Shown: piece by piece, positions 48,571 to 60,004 of the stretch
How positions within the stretch are numbered: position 1 is the first letter of the stretch
How the letters are laid out: every line of letters begins with the position of its first letter
Assembly: GCF_963675165.1 (NCBI RefSeq)
Contig: NC_087389.1
Coordinates: forward strand, 2,700,001 to 2,764,000
Direction: 5' to 3'
Source: Halichondria panicea
Taxonomy: Eukaryota; Porifera; Demospongiae; Suberitida; Halichondriidae
Length of the DNA: 64,000 bases
Program-made: the position numbers and the translations under genes
The notes under the pieces: model-generated
What the model saw: the letters and a program-made list of their open reading frames with translations, nothing else
The model's database searches: none
What the model was told of the DNA's origin: nothing

Positions 48571-51500
48571 ATGAGCACGTTCCCCCTACTGTTGTGCTGT
48601 TTATCTATTGTGAACTGTGGGTTAATTCTTCCAAAAGATGAGCTTCATTTGAACCGTGGAAATAGACTAGAAAAATCACAAAGATCAACTTCTAACATCT
48701 TTGAGCTCCCATCTTCATTCAAGCACAAGCTTTTAAAGGAACATCATAATGCTGTATCCCAAAAAACAAACATACTCTATAGCTTACAAAAGAGAGACGT
48801 TTCAACATGTGCTCTAGACAACAGAGAACTTGAAAGTGACGCGGTATGAGAACTAAAGCTCTATTGTGATTTCATGCAATACTTCTGTGTACAGGTGGAA
48901 CTGAAGGAAACAGCTGAGGCTGTTCAAGCTGTGTGGGTGGGGAAAGATGTAAGTTACAACTGAGAAGCAGTTGGTGAAGTGAATTTCTGTTCTCTCTATT
49001 AACTGTAGATCATACTGATAGTTGCATCTGACAAGTCAGAGACAGGTCACACCACTCTCTGGAGAGGGTATGTTGCTGGTGCAGAGATTTGTACATACTG
49101 GTCACTGAAAATTACTTGTGCATTGTCAAGCAGCAATGAATGGAATAAACCATATGTATAGTGTTAAGTATAATGTACGTATGTGTGTGTATGGCTTTTG
49201 AACCATGCCTCTAGCCAGTAGGTGCAGTGATATATATTAACTGTATTTCCACAGAGAGGTGCGGAAGAGCTTAGGGATATTCCAATTCACAGATGATACC
49301 AGATCTATCAAGGCCACCGTCTACCCAGACTCTCTGCAAGTCTCCTCAGTAGAGCCTCATGACACAGTAATTGTAGTCTCCTACTCTCACCACCTCATCT
49401 TTGTCAGTCGCAATTACGGTGTTAACTGGGACCAGTACACAACACCCACCACTGACTTTGACCCCGTGGGCAGTCTGTACATGAGCAAGCAAGACCCAAG
49501 ACACTTGATGATTAAATCAAGAGGGGGAGATGTGAGTAATGGTTGAATGTCCTCATGCTTCAGTATGAGAAATACAGTATGCATGTACATGTATACTTCA
49601 ACTGTATGTTCCTGCAGTTGTTTGTGTCAGATACTCTAGGAGAGCATTGGAACCACGTTGCAGCACAAGTGCTTATGGCAGAACTGTAAGTGTACTACTG
49701 TCATAATCTATCCCCTACTTTGTCTAGCTTTGTGTCTCTGTGTGTGATTGTTGCAGTGGTAGAACAGACCAGGGAGAACACGTGTACTTCATGACCCAGG
49801 CTGGCATCTCTGCATCCAATCCTCTCTACAGAATGGATATCTCATCAAGAAATAAAGATGGTGAGAAAATGTTTAGCGATCCAAACTGACAATTGATCTT
49901 TGTGTGCATTATGACTTTACAACTTTATGTTTTTGGCTGTAACTAGTAGTTACATGGATAAGTCATCAATGCAGTTACTATCGGCGTATTGCTTTTTTCT
50001 GCTACAGTAATTGATCGTTCTACATATCGTTTCCGTGTGGACAATCGCTACCTGTTCATCTCTCGCAAAAACACTACTAATAACAAGCAGGCTGACAGCC
50101 AATCTCGCAGACTGTACGTGTCCAGCAACTATTACACTCATTCAGAGAAGGTGGGATTCACTGAGGTACAGCTTCCCTCCCTAAAGAACCAACAGGTATT
50201 TATTAGAAGGATGTGCACATAGGTCAGGGATACTGGGAAGTCTTCATTAAGAGGATACACACACACTTGTCTAAAAATAGAATGTAATGAATGCGTCTAT
50301 GTGTTTGCAGTTTTATGCGGTCATGGCCACTCATGAGACAGGAGCTTTTATTCATGTCTATGATGGAACAGGTAGGATTTGTGCGTTTACGTAGTTATAA
50401 AATTATAGAGACACAAAGTTGTGTAAGAATTACAGTTTCAGTCATCTAGGTATAACTATTTATAATAGGCTACAGTGTTAGAAATTACTCACTGCCATCG
50501 GTCATTGACCGGACGTTTACTTAGAATGACCATGCCTTCCTGCAGTATCTGGTCATTATAATGATCAGGCATAAATGTTATTTGACCATATACAGTCAAT
50601 AAAAATTATTTCTAACACTGGGCTATTAGTGTAACACATGACATACATTAGTTTACCTGATTATCTGTACATGCATATCTATAGACTCAACAGCTGGTAA
50701 CCTATACGTATCAGACAGCAGTGGCTCCAAGTTTGGCCTTTCTCTTACTGATCATCTGGTGAGGTTCATGCAACATGTACAGACACACACCACATGCACG
50801 TATATACATGTATACACAGTCAATTTCGTCGATTCCTTTCAAACATACACTGTCCTACATGTAACAACCTATTTTATACTAGGAAATCCTAGCTCTCCGT
50901 TTAAGCAGTGCCTTACGTACTTTTGAACAAGGTGCTGTCCACACGCATGTACATGTACTGTACATATACGCACATAGTTTAAGGTTCAAGAGTACCCACT
51001 GGGCCACTATTCTGTGCACGACTTTTATGAGGTGAAGTCCACTAGGGGAGTCTACATCACGACAACAGTCAAAAAAGGTCAGACAATTTCTGTACTACAT
51101 GTATTTAGGGTTAGTCCATTAGTATAGCTTACGACCATATACTCTTGTGCAGGAGATGGTGGTCATGTGTCGAAGATAACCTTCAATAATGGTGGGACCT
51201 GGCAAAAATTGAAAGCACCTGACTCCACCAATTGTGTAAGATAATTATGCCTCGGTACGCATGCGCAAGTGAGGTATACGGTAGTGTGTTTGTGTCTGTG
51301 TCTGTGTAGACTGCTACAGCTGCTCAAGGATGAATCAAGTGCAAGTAAGATTCTATAGGCTTCTAGTCATGTTTACTTGGATTTTAATTCGTGTGCAAAA
51401 TAATGCTTCGTTCTCGAGTTATGCCTACTTGGAATGCCATTGCAGCCTTTTCAGAGGAGCACGTAGCCAAACTTGTTTACCAAGTGTTGCTACTCTACTT

Positions 51501-54436
51501 AGTAGTTAGCTCTGCATTAGAACGCTAGCTATTGGTAGCTGCAAGAGTAAGAAGAGAGCTGCAAGGCTCTGCTGATGCAGCCATTAATTTTAGACTTTAA
51601 CTTTTATGTTCATCATGTGTATAAAAGCTATTAGTACCTTTATGTTATGTAGCTTTGGCATCTCCACCGAGGCATCAGCACCTGTGGTGCTTTCATTTTA
51701 TAAGTGGCATATACGTACATGTACATGCCTTACACTATGTACATGTACTTATTTAAATATGCACATCATGCACAATGTATAGTGTATAGTCAAACGTTAA
51801 ATGCTCATGAAATCTTTGTCCTATACATAATTTACGTTCAGTAATTATATTGTTAACCACTGGTTGGCAGTTTGCTCGAGGGTGACCGACCCCTTTATGG
51901 CACTGTTTAACCCTCACAGCACCTCCCCGATTGCTCTCTCCATCTCCACCTTCGTTACAGTCAGTACATACTCCCATTCTACAACTATTCATCACTCAAG
52001 ATGCCGTTCAGCATTGAGACAGCCCCGGGAATCATCTTAGCACATGGTCCGTGAACACCCATGTACTACTTGATCCCATTAATTTGTACATGGAATTGTA
52101 TAGCATCAGCACTTACGTGTAGTACATCATACTCACATGTCATTGTACATTACAAGTGCATTAGCATAGCTCAAATTATGGTATTGACTGATACACGTAC
52201 CTTATGTGTACAAGTGTTCCATCCATCCATCCAGGATCCGTTGGGCCCATCCGTAACAACTCGTTCCCCAAGCTCTACGTGAGCAGTGATAGTGGTCATA
52301 CGTGGTACGACCCAGACCTTCCCGCGGGTACCTACTCTTATGGCATCGGGGACTATGGCAACATCATCACTGTGGCTCCAGACAGTGAAAATGTACCATA
52401 CATGTGGTGAGTGGCTTGCTATATAAGATGCACTAGCCCTGTACCTATGTAATTGTTAGCAAATAAAAGATATAAAAACTGTCCCTTTTAGAAGCCTGAA
52501 TACAATTTTGGTAACTATATATACATGTATAAGAATTACGTTGTACGCAATACAATCTAAGGTTCTCTCACAATCGTGGCAAGTGCTTCACCAAGAAGCA
52601 ATTTGACTCCACCACTCATTTCACGACTCGTGGTATCCTAATCGACCCGTCCGCCGCCAGTCTGTTTGGGTTCGTGATGGGCGTGGAGGGAATGGGCTCC
52701 ACGGATGAGTGGAGGATCAACGCTGTTAACTTTCAGAGCCTCCTGCAAAGACCTTGTGAGTGGATGTATTGATTCAGTTTCTCTCTAGAGTTTTGTACAT
52801 GTATGGTACATGTAGTGGCTCGTGTAGTTTGATCAAGCTTTTGTGATTTGAATGTTGTGATCAGGTGTTGCTGATGACTACGCACTGGTGACGGAGCACG
52901 AAGGCATGGGAGTCTGCATTCTTGGTTACCAGAGTGTATACAACCTCACGAAGGAGGAAAGTGTGTAAGTTACATTGTGCCTCAGTGACTAAACTGCCGT
53001 AATTTTTTTGTAAAGTGCTGAAGCTGTGCTCTCTAGAGTTTTGTATTGAACTCAATGCAGATGTTACAACCCAGCAAGTTACAGCTACAAGCCAGTCAAG
53101 AGCAACAAGTGCAACTGTGATTATTCTGACTTGGAATGGTATGCATTTATATAATGGTATGCAATGCGTGGGGCGTTACTCGTTTGATCTGTTATGCAGT
53201 GATTATGGATTCAAACGCAGTAGTGCTGACAAGTGCTCTAAGATCCCCAACGTGGGTCTCTCAGATGTTTGTCCCCCAGGAACTGACACTTATCAACAGA
53301 GTGTCTCTGGGTATAAGCTACATATAATTATGCTGTGTATATATATAAGTATATATACATTGTAGGTCACACTTCGATAGACCTTGTGTACGTATTACAG
53401 AATGCACGTGCATTGTAGGTGACTATTCAGAACAGTTATTTCTTTGCTATGCATGTGTAACAGTCACTGTTGTTTCCAATTATACGTTGACCGATAAGTA
53501 ATTCGAACTTGTAGATCCAGCTTTACATGTCTTCTCCAGGTTCCGGCTAATACCTGGTGATCAATGTGTGCCAACTGATGACAGCAAGAAGCTGGTGGCC
53601 ACTGTCACAAAACAGTGCACCAGCCATGAGAAGCAGTCTGGTATACACCCGGTCACTTTCTCATCAATGGTGAGCACATGTATGTAACTTACTTATACAG
53701 AAAACCGTGTGTAAGCGACATGGAGTTCGAGGGGTGTAGCCATACATCATGATACATGTTAGTCAATCCTAGGCCACACTTCTTCTGAGGGTGAGGCTAG
53801 ATACATGTATGTCCATATACATGTACGCCTGCAAAAATTGCTACTTGGCTACAGTCTGTATGTGTGCATGTGTAGCCATGCCTGCACTTCAATACCTGGT
53901 ACAGAGCACTGCTGGGAAGATTGTTGGTGGGATCTTTATAGTCTTGGCGGCGTTGGTTGCAGCAGGACTTACGCTCTTCTGTTGGCTGAAATGCAAGAGT
54001 AGAACATACACATCGTAAGTTTTTCATGCTATGTACCGTATAGCGAGTCATTTCTGATGGTCAAAACATTACGTGGATAAGCAATTAATATTTAGTCAGT
54101 TCATGGATATTAATTTTTGTGGTTGCTGCTTGCACTACAGGTAGGGTGGTCAATTATGATTGCTTCATTCGTGGGTAAAATATTTGTGCTCGGAGACAAA
54201 AACACGAAATTATTGTCCCCCCAAGTGCTATAAAGCATAGCTATACGTATACATGTAATTGGTGCTTGCGGTGCATAATACTGCAACATGTATTAGTATA
54301 AAATTATGTACCTTACATATCACATATTTGCTACAGACATGACAAAGTATACTACCAGCGGCTACCACTTCATGAGACTGGGGGCCGGTTCAGTGCCAAT
54401 GATGATACGAGCAGTGATGAGGATATACTAACTTGA
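48571..54436 (+). CDS. SORT1: sortilin-type VPS10 domain receptor
   Basis: Twenty exons: 48571-48843, 48895-48948, 49009-49067, 49255-49531, 49618-49685, 49757-49860, 50008-50195, 50311-50371, 50685-50758, 50978-51077, 51153-51235, 51920-52046, 52235-52406, 52562-52755, 52865-52964, 53061-53138, 53200-53310, 53540-53669, 53905-54014, 54337-54436; 2463 nt, 820 residues. A signal peptide (MSTFPLLLCCLSIVNCG) leads into a VPS10 beta-propeller with Asp-box-like turns (SRNYGVNW, SNYYTHSEK, SDSGHTWYD) and LGHYSVHDFYEV. The Cys-rich 10CC module has CSLHLHLRYS, CILGYQ, CNCDYSDLECDYGF and PGDQC. One membrane helix (IVGGIFIVLAALVAAGLTLF) precedes a short tail. The tail has YYQRL, a possible YxxPhi signal, and ends TSSDEDILT, like the DxxLL-type GGA-binding signal of sortilins. 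Role: Golgi-endosome sorting. Confidence 0.95.
50473..50620. mobile_element. MITE with CAGTGTTAGAAAT termini
   Basis: 148 bp in a sortilin intron. Left end CAGTGTTAGAAATTA, right end AATTATTTCTAACACTG. The flanking 5-mer GGCTA is repeated on both sides (50468-50472 and 50621-50625). Termini of this type occur in hAT-like elements, which normally make 8-bp duplications, so the superfamily is left open. Confidence 0.7.
51245..51590 (-). repeat. dispersed repeat, family R3, copy 2
   Basis: Opposite orientation to copies 1 and 3. Contains GAGGTATACGGTAGTGTG, AGACTGCTACAGCTGCTC, AAGTGCAAGTAAGA, ATGCTTCGTTCTCGAG and the CTCTGCTGATGCAG end. It fills much of the intron between the sortilin exons at 51153-51235 and 51920-52046. 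Confidence 0.75.
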
Positions 54437-54536
54437 CACGTACAAATGCAACTGGTATAAACTTAGTGTTGTTTTGTGTTCAACCATCGCAGTCCATGCA
54501 TGTTATTGTCAATACAGTAATTTTTTGTTATTGCTA

Positions 54537-54901
54537 CAGTAGACTCGTTAATCCAGCCACCCTTGGGACAGTGCAGCTTGGCTGGAATATATAGCGAGGT
54601 GGCTGCATTTCAGAAAATAGCTGCAGCTAAAAAGCAGTCCCTACCTCGAATCTAATGACTAATGTTGCAGTCTGTCTCAAGGATAATATGAATCATTTTA
54701 TCTGCAAACCACACCCAAAACGTCATATCCGGCCGGCCGTAATAAAAAAACGTTTACGGAAGCCAGTATACGGAATAGCGAGTGGCTGATTTCAGGGGGA
54801 GTTTTGTGCAGTAAACATCTAACTAGCAATCCGTGCCGAACCAAATGGCCGGTATAGATTGAGGTGGCCGTACTTTAGAGAGCCGGAATAGTGAGAGTCT
54901 G
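54537..54901. mobile_element. pogo-like non-autonomous element
   Basis: Left end CAGTAGACTCGTTAATCCAG after a TA, right end GGAATAGTGAGAGTCTG; imperfect inverted repeats. Interior carries GCTGGAATATATAGCGAGGTGG and GAGGTGGCCGTACTTTAGAG, related direct segments. The target duplication on the right is not clear. Confidence 0.5.
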
Positions 54902-55075
54902 AATTCGCTACAATTTACCTAATTACACTTCTTCATGACTTGTATATACATGTACACATAATGCCTTATACATGTACTGAATAATAGGCTCATATAACGG
55001 CCAGTGCATTAACAGAGATGCACATGCATTATAAGGCATTATAATTATATAATTTACACATGACACAATTATAGG

Positions 55076-55113
55076 GACCACAGAAATGAGTATTAATACT
55101 CATTTCTGTGGTC
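55076..55113. repeat. perfect 38-bp palindrome
   Basis: GACCACAGAAATGAGTATT is followed directly by its exact reverse complement with no loop. It lies in the 3' spacer between sortilin and CPT2. Confidence 0.9.
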
Positions 55114-55232
55114 TCCATGACCCTAAAGACTCGTACACATCATTGTACAATACAAAATAATAATTTTGCTTCAGAAACACTATTATCGTAATTAAATGGC
55201 TGCAAAATGACCTGTGTATAACTATCAGTCTA

Positions 55233-58200
55233 TTACTGCTTAAAGTTATTCCCATTGAACACATCGTACAGGTCATTGAATACTGTCTCTAATTTCTCTA
55301 CAAAATCTGCTCCATCTCTTGTTTTGTAAGTGCTCACTTGAGTGCCCATCCAGTCATCTAAGACGGAGTAGCCTATCCCATAGCCATCAGGGGTCACGGG
55401 GGCAAACCCTCCCATTAGAACTGAGTCTGAAGTGAGCGTGCTCGTCGACAGGATGATGTGACTGAGAGACTTGTAAGAGGAGTCTTCGAAGATTGGTAGT
55501 GGTGGTAGCTGTTCACTTGCAGCCAGGTTTCTTAAAGCAAACATGTGACGATCAAAACCTTGACCTGAAACAAGACACGAAATGAACATCACAAAACTGG
55601 AATGCTGTTATTATGACAGTACATCAAACGTTTACATCACTGAAGATCATGGTAAACATAAGAATATCCACCCATGCATACAGCTAAATGTGAAAAATAA
55701 TAGGTGGTGATCAAAGTCACTTGAAATATGCAAAAGGACTTAAGGCAGCCTTACCCATGGCAGCTTCTCGAACCAGCTTGCTGTGGTAGTCAGCAGCAGT
55801 CTTGATCATGGCCATTAGCTCCTCGGGTCCGGCTGGATGATCAGGCTCAAAAGCCTCTGCACAAGCTTTTGTTGCCATACTTGCTGATCTGATTGTCTCT
55901 GTGCGCCCATGCTTGAAGGCAGCTGTACTGCATGACTCGTACGTAGCAACAGTGCCTTTGTACAGTCGGTAATAGGCGATCTGCATGTAATGAATCAGTT
56001 GAGTTGTTGTGGCTTTACATGCTAGATTGCTATGTTTACTAAAGCACCGCGGGTGCTGATACCTCGGGAGATGTGCCAAACCTATATAGATTGCTAATAC
56101 ACACTTAGTATCATGATGAACATTTTGCTGCATGCAGGCACAATCACAGGGAAACTCGGGAATGATCGACCATGTCGTTGCTAAAGGGGATGCCAGAAGT
56201 CTGGCCGCTGCATCAGTTGCAGCTCTCTTCTCACTCTTGCAGCTACTAATAGCTGTTCTAGGGCAGAGCTAACTACTGAGTAGAGTAGCAACACACTTCT
56301 GAAAAGGCATTCCAAGTAACTCGAGAACCAAGCATTATTTTGCAAATCCACGAATTAAAATCCAAAAAAGCCTGACTAGAAGCCTATATAAACTCTTACT
56401 TGCACTTCATTGATCCTTGAGCAGCTGTAGCAGTCTATACACACACGACACACAGACACACACACAAACATACTACCGTATACCTCGCCCACTGAGAAAT
56501 ACGGTAGTACAGTGATTTACCTGTATAGACAACTGTAAAATAGCATCAGGGCTTAATTTCGACTTCTTAAGGAAATTCTTTCCATACTTCTCATATTGAA
56601 GGGAATTGATTTTCAGTCTCTTCGTATTGCTTTCTATCTCTTTCTTTGCAGCCTCAATTGCACCCTTCATTGACTCAGACAGGTCGAAGGCCAGCCTATT
56701 GACACCACTCATGGTGGACTGAGCAGTACATGTGGTTAGCCTCCTGTGAGAGTCCATGTAGAGCTCATTGAATAGTCGCAACACTGCTACGCCATCGCCC
56801 CAGGCATGCTCAAAGTTAATGCAAGCACGGGCTCCTTTGGTCACTGTCAGCGAAAAGGACTTGTCAAACCACCTGTTACGTACATGTATGTATAAAAATC
56901 TGTAAAATAAGTCTATACATGTACAATTACGTGTACGTGTTACTTCATGATTGTGTTACTAGTAAATGTGCAACCTACTGCACGCTGATACAAAACAATG
57001 AGGTATACTCACTGAACTCACCTATTCTGACCATGGTTATGGAGCATGTTGTGTGAAAGATCAGTGACGTTATCGGGATCACTGTCATCAAGACACAGCA
57101 CAAACATTGAAGAGTCTATACATCTGATGGCCTCTCTGTTCTTCTCAGAGCTGACAAGTTCCTTCCTCAGCTCCGCCCACTTGTCTCTATTGATTCCGGT
57201 TAAGTAGCCGACGTGGTGTTGTGCTGCCGGAGTTGTATCTGAAAGTATTCCTCTAAGTTGACTGCACACAGTCTCAGTTGGTACAGCAAGCCCTGTGTGT
57301 CGATGTGTACAATATAGGTGAAACACTTCGTAAGACTGAGTGTGGAGATAATTATGCAACTATCAGCTAGTGTATATAACACTTCCACCGTGGATATCAT
57401 TGTGCATGGTGTAGGCCAGTGGCAGCCATATGCCAAACAGTAAGGGGACTTTAACATGGTGCTCAGATATAACAATCGCATAGATAGTGCACTAAGCCCC
57501 AAATTACCATCTTCTTGCACTACGTCAATGCTGTAAAATTGTCCACTCCTCATCACCACCAGATGCTTTGGTGCCTCATTCTTAAACGACAATAAGCAGT
57601 CCTTGCCAATCTCTGGCACCCGGGTGCTGTTGAACAGTCTGTCGTACTGACTCATATCCAGAGGGAATGCCTTCCAGATTAGAGCAGCTGCATACCAGGA
57701 CAGGGGGCCAGGCACCAGTCTGGACAGGTGAGAGTAATACATGTACAATCGATAGTAGTCTCGGGGCTAGACCTAATAGCTCGGGGGAAAAATCAAGTAG
57801 AGCTGGGATTAGGTCTGGAGACTCTTGCAGCATTTCCGTGTGCTCTAGTGGAATGTGGCCAGAGCCAATGAAATGCATATCCTATGTCATGTGATTTTTA
57901 CCCCAATGAAATGCGAGTATTGCCTCTTGGATACGAAATGATAGTATTGCTACATTTACTCCTTCATTAAACCTCCAATATCACAAGTCTAATTGACATT
58001 CCAAGAGCACACGGAAGTGCTGCAAGAGTCTCCAGACCTTTTATCTTCTTCCCCCTCCCCCCCTCTGAGAAAAGGTCTGGCCCCCAGATTAAATTGATAG
58101 CATGTGATACAAGAATGTTCAAGGAGGCACAAAACATGGTTATCAAATTCATAAAAGCAATAATTATAAGTACATGTACATGTACCGTACCCTCGCGAAA

Positions 58201-59646
58201 ATACGAGGGTACGGTACAGGTATTGTATTTCCACATACAGTCATTGTACTGCATACATGTGTATACATACATGCACATCTATAATACAGAAACAGTGTCA
58301 GTTTTATAGCCATTAGGTGCCCACCTGACAGCATTCTTGAAGAATGCATTATCTGATACAGTAGGATTGAGATGGAATACCTCTGGCTGCAGAGTTTTGT
58401 CCCAGAGTGCAGCTCTGAACCTCACGGCTGATCGAATGAAGTTGGCTGCTCTTAATGCCTGCAGAAGACTTTGTTGTGTGCGACTCTATATTTTTTGCCC
58501 AAGACCAATTAAAGGGTTGGCCAGTATTCCACACCAACTAAAACGTTACTTGTATTAATTATTTTGGCCAGTATATTATCAGTCTACAACTGCAAACTGT
58601 ACCAAAAAAACAGTAAAGAGAAAATTGTATTCTTCGCCATATAATTATATAGTATCGTACATTGTATAGGGTTGGGAATAATGTTAAGGTTAGGGGGGGG
58701 GGGGGGGGTACGGTGGACTGTATACATTATGTAGTGGCATAGATCTACAGCTGCAGTATAATTATAGTACAGCCTATACTATTCTCCCAGACCAATTTTC
58801 CGTTGTCCTCTCTAGACCACTATTTTCCTCCCACATAAAAACATCTGTGACACGCCAAATTAAGGTGCAGAGTGTGTTACTCAATCACTAGATTAATGCT
58901 ACGTGTATTCTATTCTGCCATGCACATTACACATCTGCTCACTTGATACCTGATCTGTGATCCCCTGAGGGTCATCCTTGAAGGCAATGAAAGGATTGTA
59001 GTTGAGAACAAGAGGATCTCGAGCCTTTAAGTACATGTCAAACCATGGCTCTGATAAAAGGGATCAAAATCATGCATCAATAGTCATAATCATGTACTAT
59101 AGAAATGCATTAAGTCGCACACACACCACAGAAATGTGGATTACTGTGTTAGAGGGATGGACTCAAAAAAGAGCATGCCATTGGCTAATTACGTATCTCA
59201 CCGGTGATATAGCTGGTGTGCTTGTTTTTGCGATCCTTAGCTATGAGCCTCTTATTGAGTGCGTCACCTTCTCCCCCACTATTGCCGAACTCCCTGACAA
59301 TGGCCTCTGTGGATCGATACTGCTCCTCACTCACAGTAGGCCTCAGGGCAGCCAGGTAACGCTGACAGGTGAGCTCAAGTTTTGGGATCGGCAGTCTCGG
59401 GAGGCCAGGTTGAAAGTGGAGGGTGGGGATCGTGGTTGTCTGAATATATCGCTCCTCACCATCGCCACCCAGGGTACTGTACTTGGAAGAATTGTGAACA
59501 CTGACAGAGGATAGAGAGCCATGAGCCAGTCTCCAACTCTGCAACCAAAGGCAACGTATCTATGGAGGTTGAGGAAAGCATTGTAGAGTGTGGTATACAT
59601 GAGTACACAATCTATTCAATACCTTGAATCTACACACTGAGGACAT
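55233..59646 (-). CDS. CPT2: carnitine O-palmitoyltransferase 2, mitochondrial
   Basis: Nine exons in gene order: 59646-59623, 59538-59202, 59050-58950, 58458-58325, 57719-57508, 57292-57022, 56872-56521, 55980-55755, 55564-55233; 1989 nt, 662 residues, against about 658 in human. Family blocks: [89 protein letters not shown], then the catalytic HxxxD region [72 protein letters not shown] and [15 protein letters not shown]. It converts long-chain acylcarnitines to acyl-CoA on the matrix side of the inner membrane for beta-oxidation. The 24-nt first coding exon (MSSVCRFK) plus the Ser-rich start fits a mitochondrial presequence. This exon is the least certain part; the frame upstream of 59538 is closed by a stop. 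Confidence 0.96.
56170..56500 (+). repeat. dispersed repeat, family R3, copy 3
   Basis: In the CPT2 intron before the catalytic-exon donor. Carries GCTGCATCAGTTGCAGCTCT, TAACTCGAGAACCAAGCAT, CTCTTACTTGCACTTCATTG, GAGCAGCTGTAGCAGTCTA and TACCGTATACCTCGC, in the same order as copy 1. Its right end lies next to the CPT2 exon at 56521. Confidence 0.75.
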
Positions 59647-60004
59647 TTTCTCAAGAGCACATTTAGGGGGCTGTAGAATAAAACCTCTGAGGATCAAGGA
59701 TAGTATTGCAGATAATGATCAGATGCCAACAAGTTGTAGTAAACCAGTACAGCTACAGCACACCTCACCCACAGTACAGCACTCTGGTCCTCGCTCTGAT
59801 GCTAGTACAGTGCAGTGCAGCTGCGCCGTGTTCTAAAAAGTGCCCAACAAAAAAACAACCACGCCCTTCCCCAAATACCTTTTCTGCAGAAGAAAGCAGA
59901 AAGTAGCTTGACGGTAACTTGCACATGAAGTAAGTTGTACGTTGCTCCAGACCACTGCTAGTGACGCCTGTCAGAGTCTTAGTATTTCCCTAAATCCACA
60001 AGGA
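59647..60004. promoter_or_regulatory. divergent promoter, CPT2 / STIMATE
   Basis: 358 bp between the CPT2 start (minus) and the STIMATE start (plus). The region is less AT-rich than average. An in-frame open stretch upstream of the STIMATE ATG (from 59942, no ATG) could be 5' UTR. No specific factor site is claimed. Confidence 0.5.

Larger units (their letters stand above)
54437..55232. other. spacer between convergent sortilin and CPT2
   Basis: 796 bp between the two stops. It contains a pogo-like element (54537-54901) and a perfect 38-bp palindrome at 55076-55113. The remainder should be 3' UTR of both genes. No coding exon. Confidence 0.55.

Noticed and set aside
59539-59600. CPT2 starting from overlapping frames upstream of 59538
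   Set aside because: A TAG closes the coding frame upstream and no ATG intervenes. A splice acceptor at 59539 joined to a 24-nt ATG exon keeps phase.
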